The position numbers and the translations under genes are program-made. A stretch of 64,000 nt of DNA from Siphonodentalium dalli (Eukaryota > Mollusca > Scaphopoda > Gadilida > Siphonodentaliidae), in contig CP136062.1 of the NCBI GenBank assembly GCA_032622095.1, forward strand, positions 134,950,960-135,014,959, in the 5' to 3' direction. The notes beneath the pieces are model-generated. The model saw only the letters and a list, made by a program, of their open reading frames with translations, did not search any database and had not been told where the DNA came from. Shown here one piece after another: positions 1 through 11,855 of the stretch (the first letter of the stretch is position 1; every line of letters begins with the position of its first letter).

Positions 1-30
1 GCTTCTGTGACAAATTGTTCTGCTTTCTAG

Positions 31-101
31 ATGGGAAAGCCAACCTGAAGTGCGACGGATGGGTCCGCCACATATTAACAGACCAAGCAGCTGGCAACTT
101 G
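31..101 (+). pseudogene. Possible internal exon, phase-matched to the exon at 658
   Basis: A polypyrimidine tract ending in TTTCTAG precedes this 71-nt block, and GTAATT follows it, so it looks like an acceptor-to-donor exon. The open frame from base 33 gives 23 residues (GKANLKCDGW... ending AAGNL) and ends on a codon boundary. That phase matches the exon beginning at 658. I do not recognise the peptide. It would be the exon just before a C-terminal zinc finger, but the assignment rests only on splice-like signals and phase. Confidence 0.3.
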
Positions 102-657
102 GTAATTGCTAAATACTATTTATACAGCGCACTTATAGTACACATGCATGTGTTGTAGATTAAGTATACTCAAATAACACAAGATAACACACTTTCAGTA
201 CACATGCATGTGTATTAGATTAAGTATACTCAAACAAAAGATATAAAATAATTAAAATAATAAGCATTATTGAAAAAAAACAAGATTTTATAAATACTAC
301 ATAAAAAAGAGAGTTGCTCAAACAATCTTGAAAAATTAAATTCTGCTTCCTATTTTTATTTAAATTCGAGCTTGGTGGTTCAGTGATTGATCATCTAGGT
401 GTCGAAAATGTTCAGTGTACAATGTAGAGTGTTTAAAACCGCCAAGCTCGACTCTAAAAGGGGGAAATGATAATCATTTAACATGTTTTTACAGAAATGA
501 TCCTACACAATTCTTATATCAAATAGCATGAGTCATTTCAGGACCACGGACACAGCATTTAAAATAATTGATCTTTCAAAGTACATTGAAACATTATATT
601 TCCTATATAATAATTTCAAGTAGAAACATTCAAGTTTCATGCAACTGTCTCCCATAG
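102..657 (+). other. Presumed intron with a 60-bp direct repeat
   Basis: This AT-rich stretch lies between the two phase-matched exon candidates. Bases 137-176 and 197-236 are near-identical copies of a block beginning GTACACATGCATGTG, a period of 60 bp. I see no coding sequence. Confidence 0.35.
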
Positions 658-918
658 GTACTGGAAGAGATAGCTGAAAAGGCGAGTGTCAAAACGGCTA
701 AGGTTAATACCAAAGAAACAAAGAACGTCGGCGGTAAACCATCTGCTAGAGCTAGCGCGGAACGTGATGAATTTCGGTGCATCTTCTGTGACGAGGTTTA
801 CGTTGAGCCGATAACGGTTGCTTGGATTCAGTGTCAACGATGCATGGAGTGGGCGCACGAGGACTGTTGAAGTGGACTCTTTCCCGGTGGCATGTTTATT
901 TGCTACATGTGCTCATAA
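658..918 (+). pseudogene. C-terminal PHD-like zinc-finger exon with an in-frame TGA
   Basis: The exon follows a CCCATAG acceptor and reads VLEEIAEKAS... through a lysine/threonine-rich linker into a zinc finger, ending with TAA at 916-918. The finger has CIFC, then CQRC, then WAHEDC, and finally CYMC. This is the Cys4-His-Cys3 spacing of PHD-type fingers, which occur at the C termini of pogo/Tigger-type transposase-derived proteins and of chromatin proteins. A TGA at 868-870 falls between the sixth ligand and the last Cys pair, so the copy is probably a pseudogene, or the TGA marks a sequence error. Whether it is host- or transposon-derived is not decided. Confidence 0.5.
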
Positions 919-1480
919 TTGATTGTGTTTTACTGCAACATCGAAATGAAATAGATATTGGTTATGCATTTATTTGTTAATTAAAAACTGTTTGTTGTTT
1001 TATCTCAAACAAATGTTAATGTTCTGGGACAATAATATAGTAACATGCGGTCTGCAGACTTTCCATCATATGGAAAGGTTATGACACTTACCACGTAATC
1101 GCATATTAAATGTACTCAACCGGTAAGACGCTCCTAAATTACTTTTTCTTTGGCTTCGGGGGTAAAAAATATTTGATTCGAGTCGAGGAACCTACCCATC
1201 AAAGCTCAGAGTGATCAGATATCGATTATTGAAGTTTGTTATTTCTCGAGATGTGTAATAATATGTGGCCAGAAACACGTGGTCAAACGGAGGGTCTCGG
1301 ACAAAATTGCGGATAAGATGGATAACTCTAAAATCAAGTGGTGATTCGGTCAAATTTCGAGATACTTTAGTGATAATACGGTCATATTTTGTTGAACAAA
1401 ATGTCCAAATTTTGGGAAATTTGATACCATAGTTAACAGTGGTTAGCATTATTTTGTTGCAATAAATCGATTCTGATAAC
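919..1480. other. Noncoding AT-rich sequence, nothing recognised
   Basis: I see no convincing ORF, repeat or RNA gene. The minus-strand ORF overlapping 1192-1641 has no recognisable motif and runs into the MITE. Confidence 0.4.
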
Positions 1481-1981
1481 TTAAAGACACGGTTGGCCTT
1501 GGTGGTGGGTATCCTGTGAAAATATCCCCACCCGTCAAAAACCGCCACAAACAGAAAGAACATCAAAATGTAGATAGACTTGTCCGTATACAAATAAGAA
1601 ATATCACATAAACAGTATGTTATGGTCATATGTTTGACCATTGTTATGTAAACAGAAGCGTAAAAAGTTACTTTTCTGGTGTTTGTTTATATTATGATGG
1701 TAAACATAAAGAGCGTTTTTTGTTGGTGAATACCTGATATGGAACTAATAAAGAGCGTTTATGTCATTTGTATGTGATTAGCCAGTAGCATTGTGCTGTC
1801 TTCTGTAACACAATCAGGCTCTTGCTTAGGTAAAATATAATAGGTCTTTATGGCAACATGCTGTTTACGCGATGGTCATGGTATATATGAACGGAACTGT
1901 ATGCGTTTTACTGTTTTTTTGTTTACGGTGTTTGGAACAAAAATTAATATTTTCGACAATTAAGGCCGCACGTGCCTTTAA
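1481..1981. mobile_element. TTAA-flanked MITE, copy 1
   Basis: A 493-bp element (1485-1977) flanked by TTAA at 1481-1484 and 1978-1981. Its ends are imperfect inverted repeats: left AGACACGGTTGGCC against the reverse complement of the right end, AGGCACGTGCGGCC. It has no coding capacity. TTAA duplications are made by piggyBac and Kolobok transposases, so one of these is the likely driver. It contains two AAAGAGCG boxes delimiting a 55-bp core at 1708-1762 that recurs in other copies in the window. Confidence 0.8.
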
Positions 1982-3119
1982 GAAAACTGCTAAAAATCCA
2001 GAAAATATTTCCCATATATGTCGATTATGAATATACCAAGAAACGACCATGCCAAAATTGATTTTAAAAGAGGGAGAGAGGCTAAAATTATAAATGCAAT
2101 ACTTAGAAATTAAAGGGGGCAACTAGGTCACCAATATCATGAATAAATTATCAATGGATAATTAAACTTACCGAATAGGCAGAAAATACCAACAAACAAA
2201 AAAACCAACCGATACAAGGATATACAGCAACCGATAGCTGTGAAAAATAATGGAAGTAGGCTGACTAATATATAATCACATCCGCCAAACTTTTTGCTAA
2301 CACCTAATTTGAATGATTTTGGAGCAAATTATGAACACAAGTCATATGAATTAAATTGGTCACAAAATGGTTCTTGCTATAGATCTCCTGCGTGTGTGCT
2401 CTAAGAAGATTTGATAGGAAAATTGTTAATGTTAATTGTTGTATATTGAACATTTATTCATAATATGTATATCCAAAAAGATGTGAGCCAAGGAAGTACA
2501 GAACTTGTGATAGTGGAATTATCAGTTATGTAGGGTCAATCTAAAAAATAATTATCCTTAAGCCATACTGTGGTAGTCTGAGATCTTTACAATACATAAC
2601 TGGTATTACAGAATTTAACCTGAGGACATGGCACTACACTACAACCTTATTCTAAATGTAGTTTACATGGGTGGATATATATCAAACAGTTTCTAAATAA
2701 CCTAGAAATAAATTGAGTTATAATGGCATAACTTGTGGAGCCAAGAGCCGATTAAATCCCATATGAAAATCAAGAGGTATTTTGTACAAAATGTTGACCA
2801 TACCCAAAACGCTGGGTGGGTGTGTACAATCATTGGGTGCTCTCATACAACTGACTCAAAGTAATGATGTCGCATTGTTGAGAATGAATTTGACAATGGG
2901 TAGCATTGTTTTGAGTCGGTGTCATTAAAAATCTAGAGGATTTTGGAAGCTAATGGTCACGTGAGAGTCAAGAAATAGAGGGACCCCAAAAATAATGCAG
3001 CGTGCTCACATAAATTTGAGTGAAACGGTCAATTAACGCAATGTATAACCTCGTGGATAATTAGGGAAATATAGAATTTGGCACCTAACTACCCGGTATG
3101 AAGGAACCCAATACGGATT
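1982..3119. other. Noncoding sequence, nothing recognised
   Basis: This is AT-rich sequence with no ORF that I can support on either strand. No terminal repeats were noticed. Confidence 0.4.
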
Positions 3120-3134
3120 TTGTTTTATTTACAG

Positions 3135-3233
3135 ATGGCGATAGATAAATGTTGGGTCGAAGGTTGCGGCCAAAGCTTTACAGCCAAGAAATTATTCAGC
3201 CAGCCCATGTACTACAGATGGCATGCCCGTGGT
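3135..3233 (+). CDS. Possible isolated exon with a Cys-rich start
   Basis: TTGTTTTATTTACAG immediately precedes an ATG, and the frame reads MAIDKCWVEGCGQSF... before GTAAGTG, a good donor. The C-x4-C pair and later His residues hint at a small zinc finger, but the match is weak. Downstream sequence enters the copia remnant, so any host exon here has lost its neighbour. Confidence 0.25.
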
Positions 3234-3461
3234 GTAAGTGCAGGAAGGCATTACCGCTCTGCCTTTAACCGCTCTCTTCAATGTTCATGTGTAACTCTTC
3301 AATTCGTCTTCGCCGCCCTATGATCTCACTGTTCGACTTCCGGTAGCTGATTGACTCAATTGAGCGGAATTCCGGGTAATGGAAACATTCACCGTATGTT
3401 TTTTCTTTCTTTTTCTTTAAAAGTCTTTGTACAGGAATATACAATGATTATCTGATAACTT

Positions 3462-4795
3462 TTATATATCTAGAGAAATCCTTCCTGTTTGAAGGATTGC
3501 CCGTAGTTGCTGTCCTGAAGCTCCTCTTTTAGTTAAACAGTTAGCAAACTGTTCACTTCCTGGACACCAACGAACACTTCGAATCTCCTTTCTATCCAAA
3601 GATTGTTTAATGGATCCAATGTCAATTCGTAAACGTTTCTCGTCCACCAATTTTGTTGATTGAATCGCTTCAACTACGCTTCTATTGTCCACGTAAACAT
3701 ATATGTGAAGGTCTGATTCGTTTGCTGAAGTTATCTCAATAACAAGGTTATGTAAATCGCTTCATCAATTCATTGTAATAAACTCATAGTTTCTGCAGCC
3801 AGAGTACTTCTGACAACTCTTTTGATTTTGTTGCAACTCCACGATAATGGACAGCACCGTTTTCCATCTCCGACCAAGAAGACTGTACAACCCATTGTAC
3901 TGCTAATACCATCAGCCATATTAGCATATGCATCATCCGTAAACACAACTAGCCTCCAGTGATTTGCTGATATGTCTCCCAGATTGCTAAACATTATTTC
4001 TGATTTGTCACCATTCACTTTACTGATAATCTTGCATGCTTTCTGTAAATCCTCCACAGTAGCTTTCTTTAGTTTGGTACTGAGTTCAATCAGCTCAAAA
4101 GATAGATCAGGTCGACTTCCATAAACCATCCAGTTCACACTGCCAACTAAAGATCTCAGGTGTGTATACTCTGTACTGCTCAGCTCATCATCTTTCTGCT
4201 TGATAGGTGATAGCTTAGCAATGTCAATTTGATTATTTTGATCCAAAATGATTCCTTCCTCAATTTGTTTAATATTGAGTCCCACGTAGGAAAAATGCCA
4301 CTCAGATTTTCTACCAGCCACAAATCTCTTCATAAGTCCAATAATAACATGATTATCGAATTCTCAAGTTTCAGCACGCAGGAAGTCATCGATATGAGTG
4401 AGAAGCAAACCAGATAGTTCATTATCACAAGATTTCATGAATAATTGTTTCAGTTCTCCAATAACGCTTTCGTAAAATTGTCTAGCAGCATCACTAAGTC
4501 CATACAACTTTTCAAAAGCCAAACTTTCCCGTCAGCATATGCTTCTTTTGGAGGAGAGATGAAATCAGCACGATCCAGAGGTTTTCGTTGCAAAAATACA
4601 GATTTAATATATGTAGTTTGGATTTTCCATCCTTTGCTCGCAGCTACAGTTAGAAAAACTCTGATTGCTATTTTATTAACTGTTGGAGAGTCTTTCGGAA
4701 CACATACACTTTCCTCGTATCCCCTAGCCACTAATCTAGCTCTCACTTCCTCGCCTTTGTACCACATAATCTATCGAGTTGAAATTAAAGGTTGA
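3462..4795 (-). pseudogene. Copia reverse transcriptase / RNase H fragments
   Basis: Two main open blocks are visible on the minus strand. The upstream one (about 4767-4450) begins in the copia RT entry region (VRARLVARGYEE, then KGWKIQTTYIKSVFL). The next (4333-3770) has the RT C-terminal part (YVGLNIKQIEEGI, LRSLVGSVNWMV, SRPDLSFELIELS) and the RNase H start (VVFTDDAYANM, STLAAETMSLLQ). A final block (3692-3462) gives the RNase H end (MDNRSVVEAI, LTKRGAS). Stops and shifts separate them, and the catalytic RT block between 4.45 and 4.33 kb is disrupted. No active enzyme is expected. Confidence 0.8.
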
Positions 4796-5030
4796 GCACA
4801 GAATTCAACTTCTTTGTAGGTGTCAAATGTTTTGAGGTTTTCTAGTTCCACATCCTTGGCTTTTACACATTCCTCACTATTTTCTTTTCTTCGTAACAAA
4901 TGTTAGAAAAAACAGACATAACAGTAGAATCATCGTGTTTCCATATAATATAATCACTGTCCGCACTACACTTATCTCCAGATTCACCTCTAATGTTCCA
5001 CCATGTATTCTGTCATTTGATTTGAGACTT

Positions 5031-5860
5031 TCAGAAATTTTTAAACCATCTTGGAGAACAGCTGCTGAAGCTTCTTGAGCATTGTTTATCACACTCATCA
5101 TTTTGTACTATAAGTTCGAAAATTTCCGGTTTAACATGCACATTTGAATCACAATTACTAGTAGAATTGATTTTCTCATTTGAATCCTCACCAGAAATGA
5201 AATCACAGTTTGCTTTGACTAGACAAATTGGGGATACTCTGAGAAATGATCCTCCATGCCTTATAACTATGAATTTTCCATCTTGAAACACCACTGTGGC
5301 CCTATATGGCGCTTCTATATTCAACTGAGAAGCCACATCACGAATTTCGTCATTTGAAAACGCACCACCATTGTCAGAGAATAGGGATTTCATCAGACCG
5401 AAGTTTACAACCCAATGTGTCATTATTATTCTATAATTTCACTTGATTTCTTACTATGCTCAAAACAGACAGTTAGTCTAGACCACATGCCAATGAGATG
5501 CCATATCCAAGAGTTATTCCACTTTTTGAGATCCATGGCAATTCTTTCATTAAAGCTCCTTGCAATAGGCATTGAAACCACTGTACGTGCAGGTGTAACA
5601 GCATATTGTTTACATAGATCACAATTCCTTTGAATATTGTCCAAACAATCACTGTAACTTTCTTGCCAGGTGCCTGCTTCTTTTATTAGAGCAATGAGTC
5701 TCTTATTGGATGGATGAGCGAACTGTCTGTGTAGCTTTTTCAGTGCTTTTGATAATTCAGAACACGCGTCTGAAAGGCGCACAACATTCACACTATCAAT
5801 GGACACATCTTGTGTTATAGGTAAATAGTAATGTCCAGATGTAGTCAAGTTAAGAGTCAC
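5031..5860 (-). pseudogene. Copia GAG-pre-integrase and integrase core fragments
   Basis: The minus-strand frame from 5860 has the pre-integrase zinc-binding pattern (LHRQFAHPS... then CDLC) followed by the start of the DDE integrase (RIAMDLKKW). It stops at 5426, and a second frame (5423-5031) carries the next catalytic stretch (FSDNGGAFSNDEI). This is the normal copia integrase order. At least one frameshift lies between the two and further stops follow towards RT, so the gene is broken. Confidence 0.75.
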
Positions 5861-6244
5861 TTTCTGTCCAAGAATTCTATAGCATCATTGACAAGAACCA
5901 CCTTCACATTGGCTCTCTTCTAGAGATGGGCGGTTTTGATTTTTTACGTTCGGTTTCGGTTTTTCTGGGAGAAAAACCTCGGTTTCGGTTCGGTTTTCGG
6001 TTTTTTTTTACTAGATAGTGAAATTAGACTGAAATACATACAATTTGAGTATATACTTTCAAAGTAACCGTAATTAGAGTCAATAATGTCCCAATAACGT
6101 TGAATATTTGAGGAAGGAAATGCGATCACAGGTAAACGGGACAAAAATGCCGACGTAAACTGAATCCAAAGCGATAAGATGATACAATTCGGTATTTAAA
6201 AAAAATAAACACCCCCATCTTCACTATTTATCCCTTTCTGACAT

Positions 6245-6565
6245 GTTTAAAACATATTTATCATATTATATGCATTAGTATCTGAAAATTCAACCGCAAA
6301 CAGCAGCAAATTCACAACCAGTGGGCGTCCTTGACCTGACTGTATAACAATTCTTGACACGTGCATGATTGACCCACATTCAATGACTGCGGTGTGATCG
6401 CTTTGATGTCTCATCATGTCCGTGATGTTGCGACATATTTTACAAGCTGCACATGGCTGCAACCTTCTACCAAATTACGTCACATCGGAATGTCCAGACG
6501 ATCAAAGTGTTCATACCATTTACTTGGTTTAGTTTTCGAGTTAGCAGACGCTTCCATTTTTTTGG
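6245..6565 (-). pseudogene. Second BED-finger-like fragment inside the hAT 3' region
   Basis: Downstream of the transposase stop, the minus strand reads MEASANSKTKPSKWYEHFDRL. After a frame change it reads AACKICRNITDMMRHQSDH, which has BED-finger CxxC...HxxxxH spacing. It resembles the N terminus of another hAT-type transposase rather than a continuation of the one upstream. It may be the relic of a related element nested within this one. Confidence 0.4.
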
Positions 6566-6866
6566 TTGGCGATTATCGCCTTATTTGGACTTGTGCTCGG
6601 CATTTAGTTTACACCATATTAGATAACATTTCAGGCAACATATATTCTCATAAAATTTGGAAATACAGAATGAGTCTGAGGCAGAGTCAAAGATTGGGAA
6701 TGTTCATAGTATTTATTGACCCCTTTACTAGGGCTTCACATGAAATTAAGAAAAATGAAAAAGATCAATGGAATTTAACTTTGATTGGCCATGATCACAA
6801 ACACAAACAGAATGTTGATAGAAATATTAGAAACATAACTTTTGTCACAAAGTAATCATGGCTCAT

Positions 6867-9664
6867 TCATTGACTGAGATTGTGATTTAAAAACACCAAC
6901 TGTTCCGCGTGTTTCGGCTTTAGATTGCTGCGTCTATCGGAGATAACTAATCCGGATTTACTGAAAATTCGCTCAGACGGAACTGATGTTGCTGGAACAC
7001 ACAGGTACTCCCTAGCAATAGGTGCCACATTGGGATATTTAATCATATGGTCTGCCCACCACACAAATGGGGAATCAGTTGGATCTATGACATCATCCAT
7101 GAAAGCACTAAGCTCCCGTCTTAGAACAACTTTCAGTTTTTCCGTTTTATCAGTGTCCATCTTACGTTTCTCTGCAACTTTCATTTTGAATCTGCTCCAA
7201 AAATCTCGCTTTACTTCTGGCTGAGGTTGAGTGGATGTAGTTGCCAAATCACTTGTGACAGAAGTTGAACTGCTTGGTTTGTTATCAACTGAATTAGAAG
7301 CAACATATGAACTAATACTCCCAGCTGATTTTTTTGCAGCTGAACACGTGAGGCTTTGTTTTTCTTCCATCGTGGATAGAACGGATTCCACAATTGTGGA
7401 CACAGCTTCTTCAGAACAGAAAGCATATTGTTTGAATCGAGGGTCTAACAATGTTGCAATTCCAAAAAGCTTATGTGTCTCATAGTCAGGCCACCTAGAT
7501 TTGATGTTTTGTATCACCTGTGTCCCAAAACAGTCCATTTCTGATGCTTCCATATCATCACATAGAGTATTTAGAACAGGTATCACCATAGAGAGAGAGT
7601 AGAATATTTTGTGGCCGACATTATCACTGTTGCGTCCTCGAATGGCCTGAGAACTTTCATATATTCTTCTGCCGTTTTCCACTCGTGGTCTAACAGATTT
7701 GTCACCTTCAGTTTCGGAAGTGATGCCATCACAGCCGATAATGGCAACTTCAGTGTAACCAACCTCTCCATCATATAGTAGGTGGAATTCCATCTTGTTT
7801 CACATTCTCCCTTCAATTTATGTGGAATCATATTCATAGCTGACTGCATTTGGTTAAGTTCAGCAGTAGATTTGGCACTGTGATTAAAGAAACTAACAAT
7901 GTTCTTACATTTCGCAATCAAATTGTTTACCCCCTTAAAAATACTTTGAGTGAGTCCTTTATGACAAGTTGGAGTGTGTGAGCGAAGCAGTTCATGTAGG
8001 TATATTTATCAGGGAGAAGTCTACCAGCCTTTCTTACATTAGCTGCATTATCTGAGACGACATATAGTTTTATGGCATCAATGTTTTTGTTTGGTAACCA
8101 CCCATTCAGGCTTTCAGTAATTTCATTAGAAATATTTTCTCCAGTGTGCGACTGTGGCATGTATGTAACATCCATACATGCATCTCTCGGTGTGAATTAT
8201 TTTGTTAAGAAATGTCCTGTTAGTGACATAAATGCATACTTTGCTCGTGAAGTCCAGTGGTATGTCGTGAGAGCTAAGCAATCAACATCATTTAACTCGA
8301 GGCGTATTCCAGCTTTGATATCATCATATAGATTGGGAATTAAACTTAGACGCAGGTCACGTCTCGTGGGTATTTGATATGATGGCTGAATGGTAGATAT
8401 GAATTGCCTGAATTCCTTGTCCGCGACAATCGAATGCGGCTGGTAGTCCAAACAGATCATCTCCACCAGTTTTCGTGTGCCATACTTCTGACGTTTCTCA
8501 GATTGATCCCATTTATTGGCTTTCAGATATTGATGGATAGTCTGAAATGAGACAGGAGAAAAATCCTCAGACACAAATTCACATAAAGTATAATTTATAT
8601 TATAGATCGTTCTATTAATAAAATAATAATTTGAAGATGTATCTTTATCTTATATCGTTGTAACCGCGTTGAAATTGAACTTCTCAAGTTGAATCAAGTC
8701 GGGTATAGGCCTACATGTATGTTACAATTGTACCAGATATACATTCAAATTAACCTCTCTTACAAATGCAGTATATACCCATAGAGACCCTCTCCCGTTA
8801 ATCTTAGCAGCACCAGATCGCGCTACCTGCGTACAGTACTTGACTACTGTACCGGGCATTACGTGTACGATGACACGTTATCACCCATTTCACATCGGGT
8901 CCCCACTCCCAGCAGATATCTACTACATTCTATATATGTTTAGGCCTACTCTATGATTAATATCTCATTCTGCAAATACATGTGTCCAGGTAAGTGCCGA
9001 GTACACAGATACTACAGTCGGAATTGACTGAGATAAATATAAACGCTTAAAACACAGCCATTACTGTTGCCGACAATGACTAAAATTAATATTAAGTAAC
9101 GCCCACCGTGCACCCCCCAATGGGCCCCATCACCAACACGACGTATTTTTTTCCACCAATGTGTTGCGTTCTAAAAATAGATCTCGAGTGCGACATGGGG
9201 TTGTGTTTGAAAGAATCACACGCATTTACGTCGCAAGAGTTGCATTGGTTCTAGTGTCTAAGTGTCAAAATAATTATTCGAAAATGGAATTCTAGTTCAA
9301 CATTAGTTCATGTATATGGGTTCATGTTTGATGGGTGAATTATTGTTAACTTGTCTCTCGATTCAAACGAAGTACTTCGCAAAATACTCACGGATGCTGT
9401 TCGCTTTGGCTTTGCACTGGACCTGGCTGCAGCTCGTTGGCCTCGTTCCCCGATTGCCTGTCTGAGCTTTTGGTACTCAGACTTATGATTCGTTTCAACA
9501 TGTCTGGCCAGGTTGCTTGTATTTGCGTGCTCGGATACGACGATTCTATTACATATCAAACAGCGACATGTTTTGGAGTCGTCTCCAGTTAAACGCGTAA
9601 AATAACTCCAGACAGGGCTTTTTGTTGAACCCTGTCCTTCGTTATTTTCATTTTGTTCGGCCAT
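6867..9664 (-). pseudogene. hAT transposase (ZBED type), with stop and frameshifts
   Basis: The gene would cut and paste the surrounding element. An N-terminal BED finger lies at 9664-9308 (CRCLICNRIV, NLARHVETNH). After a noncoding gap of about 0.8 kb, probably an intron, the catalytic region runs through 8574-8197, 8175-7927, 7921-7583 and 7793-6867. It ends in the hAT dimerisation domain (SVPSERIFSKSG, then LKPKHAEQLVFLNHNL). An in-frame TAA lies near 8195. A one-base loss in a G run near 7930 and another shift near 7600 break the frame. The domain order is complete, but the gene cannot be translated as one protein. Confidence 0.85.
8590..9307 (-). other. Noncoding gap between the BED exon and catalytic region of hAT
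   Basis: This is probably the intron of the transposase gene. I see no ORF, and exact splice sites were not fixed. Confidence 0.4.
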
Positions 9665-9952
9665 GTTTTGAAAAAGAACAAAAACAGTCGCCTACGATAT
9701 TATAACAACACATATCTGAGACGAAATGGACACATTCCGATATAATATTGACCAGAGAGGCCGATAATTTGATAACAATATCAACTAATAAGTACCTGGG
9801 GAGGTATAATAAGTCGATTTAAGTGAAAAATAAACATAAAAAAAAAACCGTAATGTCGGTTTGAGCAGAATCGCGTCGGTCGGTTTTCGGTTTATTGTTA
9901 AAAACCGAAACCGAGTTGTTTTCTCGGTTAACCGCCCATCACTACTCTCTTC

Positions 9953-10480
9953 GTAGCACTTCTGCTACGTTTTAATAGTGATGTGACATCCTGCCAACAC
10001 TGCTGGTATATCATACTCTGCTAATAATTGAAGTTTGGTTCCAACACCGAATTTAATTATCTTTTCCCCGGGGTAACAACTCACGTTATTTTTAGCATTG
10101 GAATTCAGAGTCTATAATGTTTCCATCCACGATTTTCCACACACTGTACTGCTACATGCACCGTCTAAAGTAACACAATTTTGAGCTTCCATTCCCAATT
10201 GCGCAACTTCTGATTTATTGAATCCAGTGAACAAAACAACATTCTCTCCTTTATCGTGATCAACTATGTTACTTTGTTAGAAATGTTCTCACAACTATCG
10301 GGGCAGGATTTCAAAAAGTGACGATACATACCACATGCCGTGCAGGTTAGAGGACGTCCATCAAATTCCGCTGGATTAACAGGTCTACTTTTATTGGATC
10401 GTTGATCCATATCTCTTATGGGACGTCGCTCATAAAGTCATCCATGCCATCCACCCCTGTTTTTGTTATTCCATTGAAAA
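9953..10480 (-). pseudogene. Copia gag zinc knuckle and protease fragment
   Basis: On the minus strand, about 10365-10296 encodes a CCHC knuckle (C-x2-C-x4-H-x4-C, read as CTACGMYRHFLKSC). About 10180-10136 reads VTLDGACSSTVCG, the usual aspartic protease neighbourhood of this copia group, with D-G-A in place of D-S/T-G/A. The region continues to 9953, where the hAT target duplication cuts it, and resumes at 5912. Several stops are present. Confidence 0.65.
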
Positions 10481-11127
10481 TTCCGTTATTTCACATATCC
10501 TGCAGCTAATACATATGCTACCACTCAGCGCTGCATCTCACGGATACAATCATCCATGAATTGTGATTAACAATTAATGATCCATGTGAAATCAAGTTGT
10601 TTTATCTGTTAATATTGTGTGTGAAAATCAAGGCCACCATAATGAATAAATTCATCTATTGAGAATTAAGTTTTTGTCATTTCATGGTACCACAACCAGA
10701 CAGAGTAGCCTAGCTACATGTCGGTCCAACAATAATTATCGGCCAAAAGCTCAGGAATGGAAGAATGAAACATTTTGCGTGTGTAGTTACGGAAAATTGT
10801 ATGTCTGCAACCGTACAACGGCCGGAACGGAACCGTCTCACAAAACAGTACTCGTCGATTCCAAATAGATCAAGGAAGAAACGCTCGAGTTACTGTGCCT
10901 TTTAGCCTTTTGAGAGGCCAACGGAAAGAAACCACGTATATTTATATATACTCAAACCGAAGATATACCTCAGATCAGTTTTATAGACGAGTTTTTTCCC
11001 GTGTGAGCATGTAATGGACGAGTTGCATCGATTTACGGAGTTTCAACACATGCCAACCAGAAATTAAGTTTAAAGTGGTGCATTCGAACACATAAAATGG
11101 CCGATGGTGTTTCCATTCTCTGAACAT
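10481..11127. other. Noncoding, presumed gag/5' end relic of copia and flank
   Basis: I could not identify an LTR, primer-binding site or complete gag here. No other coding sequence is supported. Confidence 0.3.
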
Positions 11128-11495
11128 TTTGTGTAAATCATTTTGAGCCAGAGACTGACAACAGACGACAGCTTGTGTTTACAACTAATACATTTTTTGC
11201 CAAATTATTTACTAAGAATTGGGACAGAACATGTGGTTATTTTCTAGAATACACATATATTTGATCGTAAATCTATATTTCAAAACAAGTTTAACTGAAA
11301 ATTGTGCAACACCAGACATTTGTGTAAATCATTTTGAGCCAAAGATAACAGACAGCTTGTGTTTACAACAAATACATTTTTTGTCAAATTATTTACTAAG
11401 AATTGGGACAGAAAATGTGGTTATTTTCTACAATACAATTTGATCGTAAATCTATATGTCAAAACAAGTTGAAATGAAAAATGTGCAACACCAGA
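11128..11495. repeat. Two-copy tandem repeat, unit about 180-190 bp
   Basis: Blocks 11128-11317 and 11318-11495 align along their length. Both contain TGTAAATCATTTTGAGCC near the start and GTGCAACACCAGAC at the end, with small indels. The unit has no recognised origin. Confidence 0.7.
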
Positions 11496-11855
11496 CGATA
11501 ATTGAAATGTGCATTGCGAAGAAGCTGCACAGAAATGGTCTTGCTGCAGAAGTGCTTCCACGAAACTGCAATTTATCATATATTGCAAGAAATGGTGTCA
11601 CAATTGTAACAAATGTTACAAGATTTGAATTGGACTCCGCTACAGTTAAGGCCTATGGATTCATTTGTTTCAAGATATGGTAGACAAGACAGTCCGCTGT
11701 TCCACACCTGTATTTTGTAGAAGTACAGTAAGCACACATTTTCAACAAATTGTAGTGTCTCTAGGAATAATCCTCCCCATCAGAATCAGCTAGTCTAAGC
11801 CATTTTATTCCAGTCATTGTGTGTCAGCAATCAGTTTGTGGCTGACTTGGTTCAG
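11496..11855. other. Noncoding sequence, nothing recognised
   Basis: A short plus-strand ORF (11456-11683) shows no known motif. Nothing else is supported. Confidence 0.3.

Larger units (their letters stand above)
5913..9952 (-). mobile_element. hAT DNA transposon with perfect 8-bp target duplication
   Basis: The element occupies 5921-9944 (4,024 bp). Direct 8-bp copies CTCTCTTC flank it at 5913-5920 and 9945-9952. The termini are 15-bp inverted repeats, TAGAGATGGGCGGTT on the left and TAGTGATGGGCGGTT on the right (reverse-complemented), followed by CGGTTTCGGTTT-type subterminal repeats at both ends. An 8-bp duplication and TAGNGATG-like ends are hAT hallmarks. It lies inside the copia remnant and is therefore younger than it. 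Its transposase gene, on the minus strand, is decayed. Confidence 0.92.
3440..10480 (-). mobile_element. Decayed copia-type LTR retrotransposon, split by a hAT element
   Basis: Read on the minus strand, domains follow the copia order: a gag zinc knuckle and protease (10.4-10.1 kb), GAG-pre-integrase and integrase (5.9-5.0 kb), then reverse transcriptase and RNase H (4.8-3.46 kb). Integrase before RT is diagnostic of Ty1/copia. Several stops and frameshifts break the polyprotein. I could not find matching LTRs, so the outer limits are approximate. The 5' half is separated from the 3' half by the hAT insertion at 5921-9944. Confidence 0.8.

Noticed and set aside
637..2122. Minus-strand ORFs of 73-149 codons
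   Set aside because: No motifs; they run across a MITE or oppose the zinc-finger exon and are shadows.
3340..3460. Copia LTR at the left end
   Set aside because: I could not match it to a second copy near 10.5-11 kb, so no LTR is claimed.
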